Positions 43,098 through 52,144 of a stretch of 64,000 bases of DNA are shown piece after piece. The first letter of the stretch is position 1. Each line of letters opens with the position of its first letter. The DNA is from Rhodobacter sp. Its GTDB lineage: Bacteria > Pseudomonadota > Alphaproteobacteria > Rhodobacterales > Rhodobacteraceae. The position numbers were made by a program, and so were the translations under genes. The notes below the pieces were generated by a model. That model was not told the origin of the DNA. It saw only the letters and a program-made list of their open reading frames with translations, and ran no database searches. Where the stretch lies: positions 1-64,000 of the forward strand of contig JACKKF010000007.1 in the NCBI GenBank assembly GCA_020637555.1. Direction: 5' to 3'.

Positions 43098-44741
43098 ATG
43101 TCCGAGATCGAACGCGAAGCGATGGAATACGATGTCGTCATCGTCGGCGCCGGCCCTGCGGGCCTGTCGGCCGCGATCCGGCTGAAACAGCTCGATGCCG
43201 ACCTGAATGTGGTCGTGCTGGAAAAGGGCTCGGAGGTGGGGGCGCATATCCTCTCGGGCGCCGTGCTGGACCCGTCCGGGCTGACCCGGCTGATGCCCGA
43301 CTGGAAGGACCGCGGCGCGCCGCTGAATGTGCCGGTCACGCACGACAATTTCCTCATGCTGGGGGAAGCCGGCAAGATCCGTGTGCCGAACTGGCCGATG
43401 CCGCCGCTGATGAACAACCACGGCAATTACATCGTCTCGATGGGCAACGTCTGTCGCTGGATGGCCGAACAGGCCGAGGCCCTGGGCGTCGAGATCTTCC
43501 CCGGCATGGCCGCGAGCGAACTGGTCTATGACGGCGACCGCGTGAAAGGCGTCGTCGCGGGCGAATTCGGCAAGAACCCCGATGGCACGCCGGGGCCGTC
43601 CTATGAGCCCGGCATGGAACTGCACGGCAAGTATGTCTTCATCGCCGAAGGCGTGCGCGGATCGCTGGCCAAGCAGCTGATCGCGAAATACGACCTGTCG
43701 AAGGGCAAGTGCCCGCAGAAATTCGGCATCGGCATGAAGGAGATCTGGGAGATCGACCCCGCCAAGCATCGCGAGGGCACGGTCACCCACACGATGGGCT
43801 GGCCGCTGGGCTCGAACGCGGGCGGCGGGTCGTTCGTCTATCACTTCGAGAACAACCAGGTGCTGATCGGCTTTGTGGTGCACCTGAACTATGCCAACCC
43901 GCACCTCTACCCCTACATGGAATTCCAGCGGCTCAAGCACCACCCCGTCATCGCCGACCTGCTGCAAGGCGGCAAGCGCGTGGCCTATGGCGCGCGGGCG
44001 ATCAGCGAGGGCGGCTATCAGTCGATCCCCAAGGTGACGATGCCGGGCGCGGTGCTGCTGGGCTGCTCGGCCGGGCTGGTGAACGTGCCGCGCATCAAGG
44101 GCAACCACAACGCCATGCATTCGGGGATCGAGGCCGCCGAAGCCGCCCATGCGGCGCTGCAGGCCGGGCGCGAGGGCGACGAGCTGACCGCCTATGAAGA
44201 GACCCTGCGCGGCGGCGTCATCGGCAAGGACCTGAAAAAGGTCCGCAACGTCAAACCGATGTGGTCGAAATGGGGGCTGGTGCCGTCGCTGGCGCTGGGC
44301 GGGTTCGACATGTGGACGAACACGCTGGGCTTTTCGCTGTTCGGCACCATGCGCCACGGCAAGAACGACGCCAAGGCCACCGGCGAGGCCGCGAAATTCA
44401 AGCCGATCGACTATCCGCGCCCCGATGGCGTGCTGTCCTTTGACCGGCTGACCAACGTGTCCTTCAGCGCCACGAATCACGAGGAAAGCCAACCCTGCCA
44501 CCTGAAGCTGACCGACCCCAACGTGCCGATCGCGGTGAACCTGCCCCGGTTCGACGAACCGGCGCAGCGGTATTGCCCGGCCGGCGTGTATGAGGTGGTC
44601 GAAAAGGACGGCAAGCCCGAGTTCGTGATCAACTTCCAGAACTGCGTGCATTGCAAGACCTGCGACATCAAGGATCCGTCGCAGAACATCACCTGGACCA
44701 CGCCTCAGGGCGGTGACGGCCCGAACTATCCCAACATGTGA
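43098..44741 (+). CDS. Electron transfer flavoprotein-ubiquinone oxidoreductase
   Basis: A 547-residue membrane-peripheral FAD/4Fe-4S enzyme that passes electrons from ETF to ubiquinone. The FAD motif YDVVIVGAGPAGLSAAIRLK is followed by VVVLEKGSEVGAHILSGAVL, ETF-QO-typical VPRIKGNHNAMHSGIEAAEA, and the C-terminal cluster ligands in RYCPAGVYEV and FQNCVHCKTCDIKDPSQNI. GAGGAG precedes the ATG at 43098. It links fatty and amino acid acyl-CoA dehydrogenases, such as that at 36024, to the respiratory chain. Confidence 0.96.
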   Translation: MSEIEREAMEYDVVIVGAGPAGLSAAIRLKQLDADLNVVVLEKGSEVGAHILSGAVLDPSGLTRLMPDWKDRGAPLNVPVTHDNFLMLGEAGKIRVPNWPMPPLMNNHGNYIVSMGNVCRWMAEQAEALGVEIFPGMAASELVYDGDRVKGVVAGEFGKNPDGTPGPSYEPGMELHGKYVFIAEGVRGSLAKQLIAKYDLSKGKCPQKFGIGMKEIWEIDPAKHREGTVTHTMGWPLGSNAGGGSFVYHFENNQVLIGFVVHLNYANPHLYPYMEFQRLKHHPVIADLLQGGKRVAYGARAISEGGYQSIPKVTMPGAVLLGCSAGLVNVPRIKGNHNAMHSGIEAAEAAHAALQAGREGDELTAYEETLRGGVIGKDLKKVRNVKPMWSKWGLVPSLALGGFDMWTNTLGFSLFGTMRHGKNDAKATGEAAKFKPIDYPRPDGVLSFDRLTNVSFSATNHEESQPCHLKLTDPNVPIAVNLPRFDEPAQRYCPAGVYEVVEKDGKPEFVINFQNCVHCKTCDIKDPSQNITWTTPQGGDGPNYPNM

Positions 44742-44877
44742 CGCCGCGCGGGGCCACGGACGGCCCCGCCACCGCTCGCGGCGGCGTGAACGGGCGCCGG
44801 GCGCTGCGCATTGCCCTTGTGCGGCGCGGCAGCTACACCTTGGGAAACCGAGCGGCCCCGCGACCGGAGACTTGCCC

Positions 44878-46605
44878 ATGCCCCTGATCTTGCCGCCCCT
44901 GCGACCGATGCTGCGGTCTGCCCTGACCGCCCTGGCCCTGCTGGCGGTCACGGTGCCGGGTCTTGCCCAGGCGCAGGGCCTCGCGGGGGCCTATCTGGCC
45001 GCGCGCGAAGCCGGCGTCAGGAACGATTTCGGGGCCTCGATCACCTATCTGGAACGGCTGCACGCGGCCGACCCGCAGAATGTGGCGGCGTTGGAAACGC
45101 TGGTCGTCTCGGCGTTCTCGATCGGCGAGGTCGAGATCGCCGCCCGCTATGCCCAGGATCTTCACGCGCTGGCCCCCGACAATCGCGCCGCCGCCATGGT
45201 GCTGCTGGCCGGCGCCTTTCAGAGCGAGGATTACGCCGCCGCGTCGGGGTTTGTCGATGTGGGCAGCCCTGTCGTGCATCCGCTGATCGACGGCCTGGCA
45301 CAAGCCTGGGCACAACTGGGCGCGGGCCGCATGTCCGAGGCGCTGGATTCACTGGATCGCGTCGCCGGGATCGATGGCATGCGCTCGTTCGCGCTGTATT
45401 GCCGGGCGCTGGCGCTGGCGCTGGCCGGCGATGTCGAGGGGGCCGTGGGCGTCATCGAGGATCAGCGCGACGGCGTGGCGGCCTCGTTGAACCGGCGCGG
45501 CTATATCGCCTATGCGCAGCTTCTGGGCCTGACGGAACGCTATGACGATGCCATCGCGCTGATCGACCGGGTGTTCGCGTCGGGCATGGACCCCGACGTG
45601 ACGCGGATGCGCGCCGCCTATGCCGATCACCACGCCTTGCCCTTTGATCTGATCACCACCCCCGCGCAGGGCATGGCCGAGGTCTTTTCCGTCATGGCCA
45701 ATGCCATGAGTTCGACCCAGAACACGCATGAGGCGCTGATCTATGCCCAGGCCGCAGTCTGGATCAATCCGGGCCTGACCGATGCGCAGATCCTGATCGG
45801 CCAGATCCTGGAAGAGCTGGGCCAGCCGGATGCCGCCGCCGCCGCCTATGCCCGCATCCCGCAGGGCAGCGTCTTTGACATGGCCGCGCGCATGGGGCGT
45901 GCGCAGGTGCTCGAGGCGCAGGGCCAGGACGCGGCGGCGCTGGACGAACTGCTGCAGCTCGCCGCCGACAACCCCGACAGCTTTGCCGCGCAGTCGGTGC
46001 TGGGCGACGCCTTGCGCCGTGACGGTCAGTTCCCGCAGGCAGTCGCGGCCTATTCGCGGGCCATCGACATCCTGCGCGCGAACGGGCTGGAACCCGAGTG
46101 GCAGACCTGGTTCGCCCGTGCCGTCGCCCATTCCCGCACCGATGACTGGGCCGCGGCCGAAGCCGATTTTCGTGCGGCCCTCGCGGTCGAACCGAACCAG
46201 CCGACGGTTCTGAACTATCTGGGCTATTCGCTGATCGAGCGTGGCGAAAAGCTGGACGAGGCGCTGGCCATGATCCAGCGCGCCGTCACCGCCGAACCGG
46301 ACAGCGGTTACATCGTGGACAGCCTGGCCTGGGCGCAGTTCCGGCTGGGGCATTACGAGGACGCCGTGCCCAACATGGAACGCGCGGTCGAATTGCAGCC
46401 GACGGATGCGATCCTGAACGACCACCTGGGCGACGTGTATTGGGCCGTCGGGCGCCATCGCGAGGCGCGCTTCCAGTGGCGTCGGGCGCTGTCCTTCGCG
46501 CCCGCCGACGACCTGGACGAGGGGCGCCTGCGCCGCAAGCTCGAGGTCGGACTGGATGCCGTGCGGGCCGAGGCCGGGGAGCCGCCGCTGCATCCGGCCG
46601 AGTGA
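44878..46605 (+). CDS. Exported TPR-repeat protein
   Basis: A 575-residue protein with a signal peptide (LTALALLAVTVPGLAQAQG, cut after AQA) and at least six to eight tetratricopeptide-like repeats through its length. The clearest are SFAAQSVLGDALRRDGQFPQ, PTVLNYLGYSLIERGEKLDE, SGYIVDSLAWAQFRLGHYED and AILNDHLGDVYWAVGRHREA. It is probably a periplasmic scaffold. The stop overlaps the ispE ATG by one base, a pairing that suggests joint expression though no mechanistic link is apparent. Confidence 0.88.
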   Translation: MPLILPPLRPMLRSALTALALLAVTVPGLAQAQGLAGAYLAAREAGVRNDFGASITYLERLHAADPQNVAALETLVVSAFSIGEVEIAARYAQDLHALAPDNRAAAMVLLAGAFQSEDYAAASGFVDVGSPVVHPLIDGLAQAWAQLGAGRMSEALDSLDRVAGIDGMRSFALYCRALALALAGDVEGAVGVIEDQRDGVAASLNRRGYIAYAQLLGLTERYDDAIALIDRVFASGMDPDVTRMRAAYADHHALPFDLITTPAQGMAEVFSVMANAMSSTQNTHEALIYAQAAVWINPGLTDAQILIGQILEELGQPDAAAAAYARIPQGSVFDMAARMGRAQVLEAQGQDAAALDELLQLAADNPDSFAAQSVLGDALRRDGQFPQAVAAYSRAIDILRANGLEPEWQTWFARAVAHSRTDDWAAAEADFRAALAVEPNQPTVLNYLGYSLIERGEKLDEALAMIQRAVTAEPDSGYIVDSLAWAQFRLGHYEDAVPNMERAVELQPTDAILNDHLGDVYWAVGRHREARFQWRRALSFAPADDLDEGRLRRKLEVGLDAVRAEAGEPPLHPAE

Positions 46606-47444
46606 TGCGCGCGACCGCTCCGGCCAAGATCAACCTTGCCCTGCATGTCACCGGCCAGCGCGCCGATGGCTATCACCTGCTGGATTCGCTGGTGGTCTTT
46701 ACCGCGTTTGGCGACGAGGTCACGCTTGCGCCCGGCGCGGGGCTGAGCCTGCGCGTGACCGGGCCTCAGGCGGCGGCCCTCGGGGCCGAAGGGGACAATC
46801 TGATCCTGCGCGCGGCCCGGCTGATCGGCGCCGGCGATGTGGCGCTGTGCCTGGACAAACGCCTGCCGGTGGCGTCGGGCATGGGGGGCGGGTCCTCGGA
46901 TGCGGCCACGGCGCTGCGCCTTCTGGCGCAGGCCCAGGGCCGGCCCCTGCCGGACACCGCCGCGCTGATGGGGCTGGGCGCGGATCTGCCGGTCTGTCTG
47001 GCCGCACCGCAACCGATGCGCATGCGTGGCCTGGGCGAGCAGCTCGACCCGGTTCCCGGCGTGCCCCCCCTGTGGCTGCTTCTGGTCAATCCCGGCGTCG
47101 GCCTGTCCACACCCGCGGTTTTCAAGGCGTTGGCGCAAAAGCAGAACCCGCCCATGCCCGCGCACCTGCCCCGGTGGCGGGACGCGCCCGATCTGGCCCG
47201 GTGGCTGGCGGGGATGCGCAACGATCTCGAACCTCCGGCGCGGGCGCTGCTGCCACCGGTGGCGACGGTGCTTGACACGCTGGCGGCGCAGCCCGGGTGC
47301 TTGCTGTCGCGGATGACCGGATCAGGGGCGACCGGCGTCGGCCTGTTTGCGGACGACCGCGCCTGCCGCGCCGCCGCTGCGGCGCTGTCGGGGCAGGGGT
47401 GGTTCGTTCAGGCCACGCGCAGCCATGGCGAGACGCGGGCCTAG
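46605..47444 (+). CDS. ispE: 4-diphosphocytidyl-2-C-methyl-D-erythritol kinase
   Basis: A 279-residue GHMP kinase of the MEP isoprenoid pathway. The N-terminus TAPAKINLALHVTGQRADGY and HLLDSLVVFTAFGDEV are typical, the ATP loop is PVASGMGGGSSDAATALRLL, and SRMTGSGATGVGLFADD closes the family pattern. Its last 4 bases overlap the convergent polyprenyl diphosphate synthase, another isoprenoid enzyme; that co-location may be incidental. Confidence 0.95.
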   Translation: MRATAPAKINLALHVTGQRADGYHLLDSLVVFTAFGDEVTLAPGAGLSLRVTGPQAAALGAEGDNLILRAARLIGAGDVALCLDKRLPVASGMGGGSSDAATALRLLAQAQGRPLPDTAALMGLGADLPVCLAAPQPMRMRGLGEQLDPVPGVPPLWLLLVNPGVGLSTPAVFKALAQKQNPPMPAHLPRWRDAPDLARWLAGMRNDLEPPARALLPPVATVLDTLAAQPGCLLSRMTGSGATGVGLFADDRACRAAAAALSGQGWFVQATRSHGETRA

Positions 47445-48436
47445 TTGACCCGTTTGACCACGAAATCCGCCAGATCGGCCAGCAGATCCCTGAGCGGATG
47501 GGCGGGCAGCGCCTGCAACGCGGATTTCGCCCGCGCCGCCCAGTCGAGCGCCGCCTGCCGCGTGCTGTCCAGCGTGCCGTGGCGCGCGAGAATGCTCATG
47601 GCGTGATCCAGGTCGCCCTCGACTTGCTGCCCCTTGCCGATGGTCCGTTCCCAAAAGGCGCGCTCGGTGGTGTCGGCGGCGGCGATGGCGCGGATCACCG
47701 GCAGTGTCAGCTTCCCTTCGCGGAAATCGTCGCCCAGGTTCTTGCCCAGGCCGTCGCCTGCACCGCCGTAATCCAGGAAATCGTCAACGATCTGGAAACA
47801 GATCCCCAAGGCGTCGCCGTAATCGAAAAGCGCCTGCACCTGGCTTTCCTCGGCACCGGCAATGACCGGTCCGACCTGGGTCGCAGCGGAAAACAAGGCG
47901 GCGGTCTTGCCGCGAATCACCTTGAAATAGGTGTCCTCGGTGGTGGCGATGTTCTGGGCGGCCGTCAGTTGCAGAACCTCGCCTTCCGCGATCACGGCGG
48001 CGGCGTTCGACAGGATGGTCAGCGCGCGCAGGTTGCCCGGTTCGACCATCAACTGAAAGGCCCGTGCAAACAGGTAGTCGCCGACCAGCACGCTCGACTT
48101 GTTGTCCCACAGCAGATTCGCGGTGGGGCGACCGCGCCGCTGGGCGCTTTCATCCACCACGTCGTCATGCAGCAGGGTCGCCGTATGGATGAATTCGACC
48201 GTCGCCGCCAGCTTTACATGGGCGTCGCCCCGGTAGCCGCACAGACGGGCCGCCGCCAGCGTCATCATGGGGCGGATCCGCTTGCCGCCGGCCTCGATCA
48301 GATGGGCCGTGACCTCAGGGATGCGGGGCGCATTTTCCGAGGCCATTCTTTGCCGAATCAAGGTGTTGACGGCGGCCATATCCTCGGCCAGGGCCTGTGA
48401 CAGGGCCTCGAGCGGGTTGATCTGGGTGATGCTCAT
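47441..48436 (-). CDS. ispB: Trans-polyprenyl diphosphate synthase (ubiquinone side chain)
   Basis: A 331-residue all-trans polyprenyl diphosphate synthase. The first Asp-rich motif is TATLLHDDVVDESAQRRGRP, the second is CFQIVDDFLDYGGAGDGLGK; the substrate lysine region is EAGGKRIRPMMTLAAARLCG. It builds the C40-C50 chain of ubiquinone from isopentenyl units; the chain length (octa- or decaprenyl) cannot be read here, so the symbol ispB is provisional. The start at 48436 is divergent from the DUF2007 gene by about 55 bases. Confidence 0.93.
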   Translation of the reverse strand: MSITQINPLEALSQALAEDMAAVNTLIRQRMASENAPRIPEVTAHLIEAGGKRIRPMMTLAAARLCGYRGDAHVKLAATVEFIHTATLLHDDVVDESAQRRGRPTANLLWDNKSSVLVGDYLFARAFQLMVEPGNLRALTILSNAAAVIAEGEVLQLTAAQNIATTEDTYFKVIRGKTAALFSAATQVGPVIAGAEESQVQALFDYGDALGICFQIVDDFLDYGGAGDGLGKNLGDDFREGKLTLPVIRAIAAADTTERAFWERTIGKGQQVEGDLDHAMSILARHGTLDSTRQAALDWAARAKSALQALPAHPLRDLLADLADFVVKRVN

Positions 48437-48490
48437 CCTCGGCCGATTCCCCGCTTTGACAAGCGCGGGCGCTTGCCGTTTAGTGACGGG

Positions 48491-48694
48491 ATGAAAGAGC
48501 TCTTGCGCACCACGGACCCCACGATCATCCCCTTCGCGACGGCCCTGCTTGGCGCCGAAGGTATAGAGGCCTTTGCCGTGGACGTCCATATGAGCGCGCT
48601 GGCCATCGTGCCGCAACGCCTGATGGTGCGGGAACGCGATCTGTTTCTGGCCCGGGCGATCCTGCGCGACAACAATGTGCCCGTGGATGACTGA
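48491..48694 (+). CDS. DUF2007 domain small protein
   Basis: A 67-residue protein (MKELLRTTDPTIIPFATALL...) matching DUF2007: LGAEGIEAFAVDVHMSAL and a final RDLFLARAILRDNNVPVDD. Members are predicted to be small signalling or ACT-like proteins with unknown role. Its stop overlaps the start of the following methyltransferase by 8 bases, so the pair is co-translated. Confidence 0.8.
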   Translation: MKELLRTTDPTIIPFATALLGAEGIEAFAVDVHMSALAIVPQRLMVRERDLFLARAILRDNNVPVDD

Positions 48695-49433
48695 CGACAC
48701 CACGCTGGATGTCTTTCTGGACGGGCGGCTGCGGATCCGCCAGCCGCGCACGGGCTATCGGGCCGCGACCGATCCGATCCTGCTGGCTGCGGCGGTCCAT
48801 GCCCGGCCCGGCGAGCGGGTGCTGGAACTGGGGTGCGGTGTCGGCGTGGCGCTGCTGGCATTGGGACGGCGCGTCGGCGGGCTGGGCATGGTCGGTGTGG
48901 AACGGCAAGAGGCCTATGCCACATTGGCGCGCGTCAATGCGCGGGACAACGGAATTGATGCCGTGATCGAAACAGCCGACCTGATGGCATTGCCGCCCGC
49001 CCTGCGCGTCGGTTTCGATCATGTGCTGACCAACCCACCCTTTTATCGCCCGGATGCGCCCGGCGCCCGCGACCTCGGTCGCGATGCCGCCCTGCGCGAG
49101 GACACGCCCCTGGCCGACTGGCTGGGGCAGGGGGTCAAGCGCGTCAGATCCGGCGGTTACCTGACCCTGATCCACCTGGCCGAACGTCTGCCCGAAATCC
49201 TGACCGCCCTGCATGGCCCCATGGGGGCCATCGCCGTGCGCCCCCTGACCGCGCGCACCGGGCGGGCGGCGGGCCGGGTCCTGGTGCAGGCCCGCAAGGG
49301 GGCCAAGGGGCCGTTCCGCCTGCTTGCGCCGCTGGTGCTGCATTCGGGGGATCGCCATTTGGCCGACGGGGACGATTTTTCGCCCACGGCGCAGGCGCTG
49401 TTGCGCGATGCGCAGGCACTCGACTGGGACTGA
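48687..49433 (+). CDS. TrmN6-like tRNA/N6-adenine methyltransferase
   Basis: A 248-residue SAM-dependent methyltransferase. SAM motif I is VLELGCGVGVALLALGRRVG, the acidic motif II is VGVERQEAYATLARVNARDN, and the catalytic adenine-N6 motif is LTNPPFYRPDAP. NPPFY with this length fits the tRNA1(Val) A37 N6-methyltransferase (TrmN6/YfiC) family. It also resembles HemK-like proteins in the N-terminal half. Coupled to the DUF2007 gene upstream. Confidence 0.85.
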   Translation: MTDDTTLDVFLDGRLRIRQPRTGYRAATDPILLAAAVHARPGERVLELGCGVGVALLALGRRVGGLGMVGVERQEAYATLARVNARDNGIDAVIETADLMALPPALRVGFDHVLTNPPFYRPDAPGARDLGRDAALREDTPLADWLGQGVKRVRSGGYLTLIHLAERLPEILTALHGPMGAIAVRPLTARTGRAAGRVLVQARKGAKGPFRLLAPLVLHSGDRHLADGDDFSPTAQALLRDAQALDWD

Positions 49434-49551
49434 ACGGCGGGGCTTTGCCGCTCGGTCAAATTCGAGGCAAGTCGCGGTTGGGTTTTGTGTGACAAACGCA
49501 TGAAACTGTGGTGCACTGATCAGACGGACACCCGGAAACAGGAGGATACTC

Positions 49552-49719
49552 ATGTCGTTGACTTCGCATCTTCAGGAACTGCGCCGCCGCCACCAGGCCC
49601 TCGCCGAAAAGGTCGAGGCCGCGCAACGGGCGCCCGGCGCGGATGATCTGGCGATTGCCGAGATGAAGAAGCAGAAGTTGCGCCTGAAGGAGGAGATCAC
49701 GCGCCTCGCGGCGGAGTGA
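49552..49719 (+). CDS. DUF465 (YdcH-like) small protein
   Basis: A 55-residue, highly charged helical protein starting MSLTSHLQELRRRHQALAEK and ending KKQKLRLKEEITRLAAE, with the KxxKLxLKDEI pattern of the DUF465/YdcH family. AGGAGG stands 7 bases before the ATG. The function is unknown. Its last 23 bases overlap the convergent drug/metabolite transporter gene. Confidence 0.85.
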   Translation: MSLTSHLQELRRRHQALAEKVEAAQRAPGADDLAIAEMKKQKLRLKEEITRLAAE

Positions 49720-50575
49720 TCCTGCGCCCGGCGCGCGCGGCAATCAACGCGCCGCCGGTAATCAGACCTGCGGCCAGGGCCAGCGACAGGCTGGCCGTGG
49801 CCATACCGGAGAGGACAAGAACCAGCGTGGACAAAAGCGGGGCCGCGTAGGATGCCGTTCCCAGCAGTTGAATGTCGCCGTTCTTGACCCCGACATCCCA
49901 AGTGTAGAACGCCAGGCCCACGGGCCCCAGTCCCAGGGCCAGAACCGCCAGCCATCCCGGCGCGCCCTGCGGCCACGCGGTCTGTTCCAACGCCAGGTGG
50001 GCGACCAGCGACAACACGGCGGTGGCCAGGCAGGTCACCGAGACGGCGGCCGTCGGCACCCCCGCCAGGCGGCGAGAGCCCAGCGAATACACCGCCCAGG
50101 TCAACGCCGCGACAAGCGCCACGGCATAGCCCCCTGTTGCGCCCGAGACCGCACCGATTCCGCCCGCGACGATCAGCGCCGCGCCGGCAAAGGCCAGCAA
50201 CGCCCCGATGACATGGCCGCGCGTCAGAACCTCGCCCGGCAGCAGGCCCGAAAACAGCACGATCAGCAGCGGCCAGAGATAGCAGATCAACCCTGCCTCG
50301 GCCGGCGGGGCAAGTCTGAGTGCGGTGAAATAGAGGAAGTGATACCCGAAAAGACCCAGGGTGCCAAAGGCATAGGCGCGCAGCGGGACGGCGCGCAGAA
50401 CGGCGGCCCCGCCCGTCGCGGCCAGCCAGATCAGACCGACGGCCCCGCCGATGGCAAAGGTCATCGCCGACAGCTGGAAGGGCGGCACCGGCGCGCTGGC
50501 GACGGTGAAAACCGCCAGCAAGGCCCAGAGCGCCACGGCCGAAAACCCGATGATGGTGGCTTTGCCGCGTGTCAT
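49697..50575 (-). CDS. DMT-superfamily exporter, YddG-like
   Basis: A 292-residue protein with ten hydrophobic segments in two EamA repeats. The start TRGKATIIGFSAVALWALLA, AGLICYLWPLLIVLFSGLLP and FYTWDVGVKNGDIQLLGTAS align with E. coli YddG, an aromatic amino acid exporter. Substrate is inferred by that similarity only. The ATG at 50575 begins the similarity. Confidence 0.82.
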   Translation of the reverse strand: MTRGKATIIGFSAVALWALLAVFTVASAPVPPFQLSAMTFAIGGAVGLIWLAATGGAAVLRAVPLRAYAFGTLGLFGYHFLYFTALRLAPPAEAGLICYLWPLLIVLFSGLLPGEVLTRGHVIGALLAFAGAALIVAGGIGAVSGATGGYAVALVAALTWAVYSLGSRRLAGVPTAAVSVTCLATAVLSLVAHLALEQTAWPQGAPGWLAVLALGLGPVGLAFYTWDVGVKNGDIQLLGTASYAAPLLSTLVLVLSGMATASLSLALAAGLITGGALIAARAGRRITPPRGA

Positions 50576-50696
50576 GCCTGCCCCTGCGTTTCGGGGGCCT
50601 TGTCGCAAAAGTGCGACGATGCGGCAAGACCCGGCGCGTCGGCGTTCGGACACGGGCCGCGCGCGCGGCGAACCGCAACGATCGGCCGGTGGGCAA

Positions 50697-51152
50697 TCAG
50701 GGGGCAAGCGTCAGGGACTGTCTGCGCCCGAAGCCGTCCGGTGACAGGACACGCACCGGCAGGCGCTTGCCCAGACCGCCGAATGCCGCCCAGACTTCGG
50801 TCATCCAGATCATGACCGCATCGACGATCGCGTCGTTCACGTCGAATGGCTGGTCGAAAGGATCGAACAGCGGCACGTCCGGGACGACCCGGCCTTCGAC
50901 GAAGCGCACGTTGAACAGCGTCCGGTCCTGACCCATCGCGTTTTGCAGCGCGTATGCGTCCGGTCCCTCCAGATGGACGATCACGCTGAACAGACCCTCG
51001 GCATCCTGGGGCAGGTGAACCATGATCAGCAGGCCGCGCGCCTTTTCCGGCAGGGTGCGGTCGATCCGCTGCAAGGAGGATACGGCCGCCGCGCTGTGCG
51101 CTCGCAGCACCGACAGCAGGGTTTGCTCATACGCGCCGGGATCGTCGATCAT
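50697..51152 (-). CDS. Uncharacterised cytosolic protein
   Basis: A 151-residue soluble protein (MIDDPGAYEQTLLSVLRAHS...). It has no signal peptide or membrane segment. Motif-like stretches are LIMVHLPQDAEGLFSVIVHL and DPFDQPFDVNDAIVDAVMIW. I recognise no family. An upstream in-frame ATG at 51251 would add 33 residues of non-conserved-looking sequence. It stands between a transporter and the PHB genes on the minus strand with ~120-150 base gaps each side, so it is probably a single-gene unit. Confidence 0.6.
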   Translation of the reverse strand: MIDDPGAYEQTLLSVLRAHSAAAVSSLQRIDRTLPEKARGLLIMVHLPQDAEGLFSVIVHLEGPDAYALQNAMGQDRTLFNVRFVEGRVVPDVPLFDPFDQPFDVNDAIVDAVMIWMTEVWAAFGGLGKRLPVRVLSPDGFGRRQSLTLAP

Positions 51153-51240
51153 GGTGGCCTCGTCGGTGGTTCGCAGCCATGGCGTCCCCGGCCGCGCGCG
51201 CCGGTCGCCATCGCCCTGGGTGGTGTCGTGATAAATGGCC

Positions 51241-51258
51241 CCCGAAGTCACCCTCGGG
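51241..51258 (-). terminator. Weak hairpin downstream of phaB
   Basis: CCCGA (51241-51245) pairs with TCGGG (51254-51258) around an 8-base loop, about 45 bases after the phaB stop. On the minus strand it is followed by GGCCATTTATC, with only a short T stretch. It is at best a weak terminator or RNA 3' end. Confidence 0.3.
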
Positions 51259-51302
51259 AGCCAGCGGGAAAGGCGCAGCCTGTCCCGGCGTGTCGTGCGG
51301 GG

Positions 51303-52025
51303 TCAGACGAAGAACTGAGCCCCGTTCGCGCTGATGGTCGAGCCGTTGACGAAACCGGCATCGTCCGACACCAGGAAGGCCACGCAGCGGGCGATTTCCG
51401 CCGGTTCGCCCAGCCGACCCGCGGGGATGCCGGCAATGATCGATTCGCGCACCTTTTCAGGGACGGCCATCACCATTTCCGTGGCGATATAGCCCGGGCA
51501 GACCGCGTTGGCGGTGATCCCGAAACGTGCGCCTTCCTGCGCCAGCGACTTGATGATCCCCAGATCGCCGGCCTTGGTGGCGGCATAGTTCACCTGCCCG
51601 AACTGGCCTTTCTGGCCGTTGATCGAGCTGATGACGACCACACGACCGAACTTGCGCTCGCGCATGCCGGGCCAGAGGGGGTGCACGGTGTTGAACACGC
51701 CGGTCAGGTTGGTGTCGATCACCTGTTTCCACTGATCGGGCGTCATCTTGTGGAAGGGCGCGTCCCGGGTGATCCCGGCGTTGGCGACCACCACGTCGAC
51801 CGGGCCCAGATCGGCCTCGACCTGCGCGATCCCGGCTTTCGACGCCTCGTAATCGGCAACGTTCCACTTGTAGGTCTTGATGCCGGTTTCCGCGGTAAAG
51901 GCCGCGGCGGCCTCGTCATTGCCGGCGTAGTTCGCGGCGACCGTGTAGCCCGCGGCTTTCAGCGCCTGCGAGATCGCCGCGCCAATGCCGCGAGACCCAC
52001 CCGTAACCAGTGCAACCCGTCCCAT
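51303..52025 (-). CDS. phaB: Acetoacetyl-CoA reductase
   Basis: A 240-residue short-chain dehydrogenase that reduces acetoacetyl-CoA to (R)-3-hydroxybutyryl-CoA for polyhydroxybutyrate. The nucleotide loop is VALVTGGSRGIGAAISQALK, the catalytic Ser lies in VISSINGQKGQFGQV, and Tyr/Lys in NYAATKAGDLGIIKSLAQEG. GQKGQ(F/A)GQxNYxATK is a PhaB-specific pattern. It follows phaA on the same strand after a 119-base gap holding a strong palindrome. Confidence 0.95.
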   Translation of the reverse strand: MGRVALVTGGSRGIGAAISQALKAAGYTVAANYAGNDEAAAAFTAETGIKTYKWNVADYEASKAGIAQVEADLGPVDVVVANAGITRDAPFHKMTPDQWKQVIDTNLTGVFNTVHPLWPGMRERKFGRVVVISSINGQKGQFGQVNYAATKAGDLGIIKSLAQEGARFGITANAVCPGYIATEMVMAVPEKVRESIIAGIPAGRLGEPAEIARCVAFLVSDDAGFVNGSTISANGAQFFV

Positions 52026-52078
52026 ACTATCCTCCTGTGGGTAAGCGTGCTTGAAATTCTGTTACCGAATATGAAGAG

Positions 52079-52101
52079 GGGGCGCAACATTGTTGCGCCC
52101 C
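52079..52101. terminator. Palindrome between phaA and phaB
   Basis: GGGGCGCAACA and TGTTGCGCCCC flank a single central T, forming a near-perfect 23-base inverted repeat. It lies 44 bases after the phaA stop and about 54 before the phaB start. No T-run follows on either strand. It may partially terminate transcription, set phaA:phaB ratio, or bind a regulator. Confidence 0.5.
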
Positions 52102-52144
52102 ATTCGGGCGTCCGTCGAAAGAAAACCGCACGCCCAGGGCGATT

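Noticed and set aside
44742..44877. Possible short gene between the ETF-QO and TPR genes
   Set aside because: The open frame there is Arg/Pro/His-rich and lacks an RBS; the TPR gene has a good signal peptide beginning at 44878.
42810..44951. A 713-codon minus-strand frame antisense to the ETF-QO gene
   Set aside because: It lacks any domain and overlaps the well-supported ETF-QO gene; it is a mirror-frame artefact.
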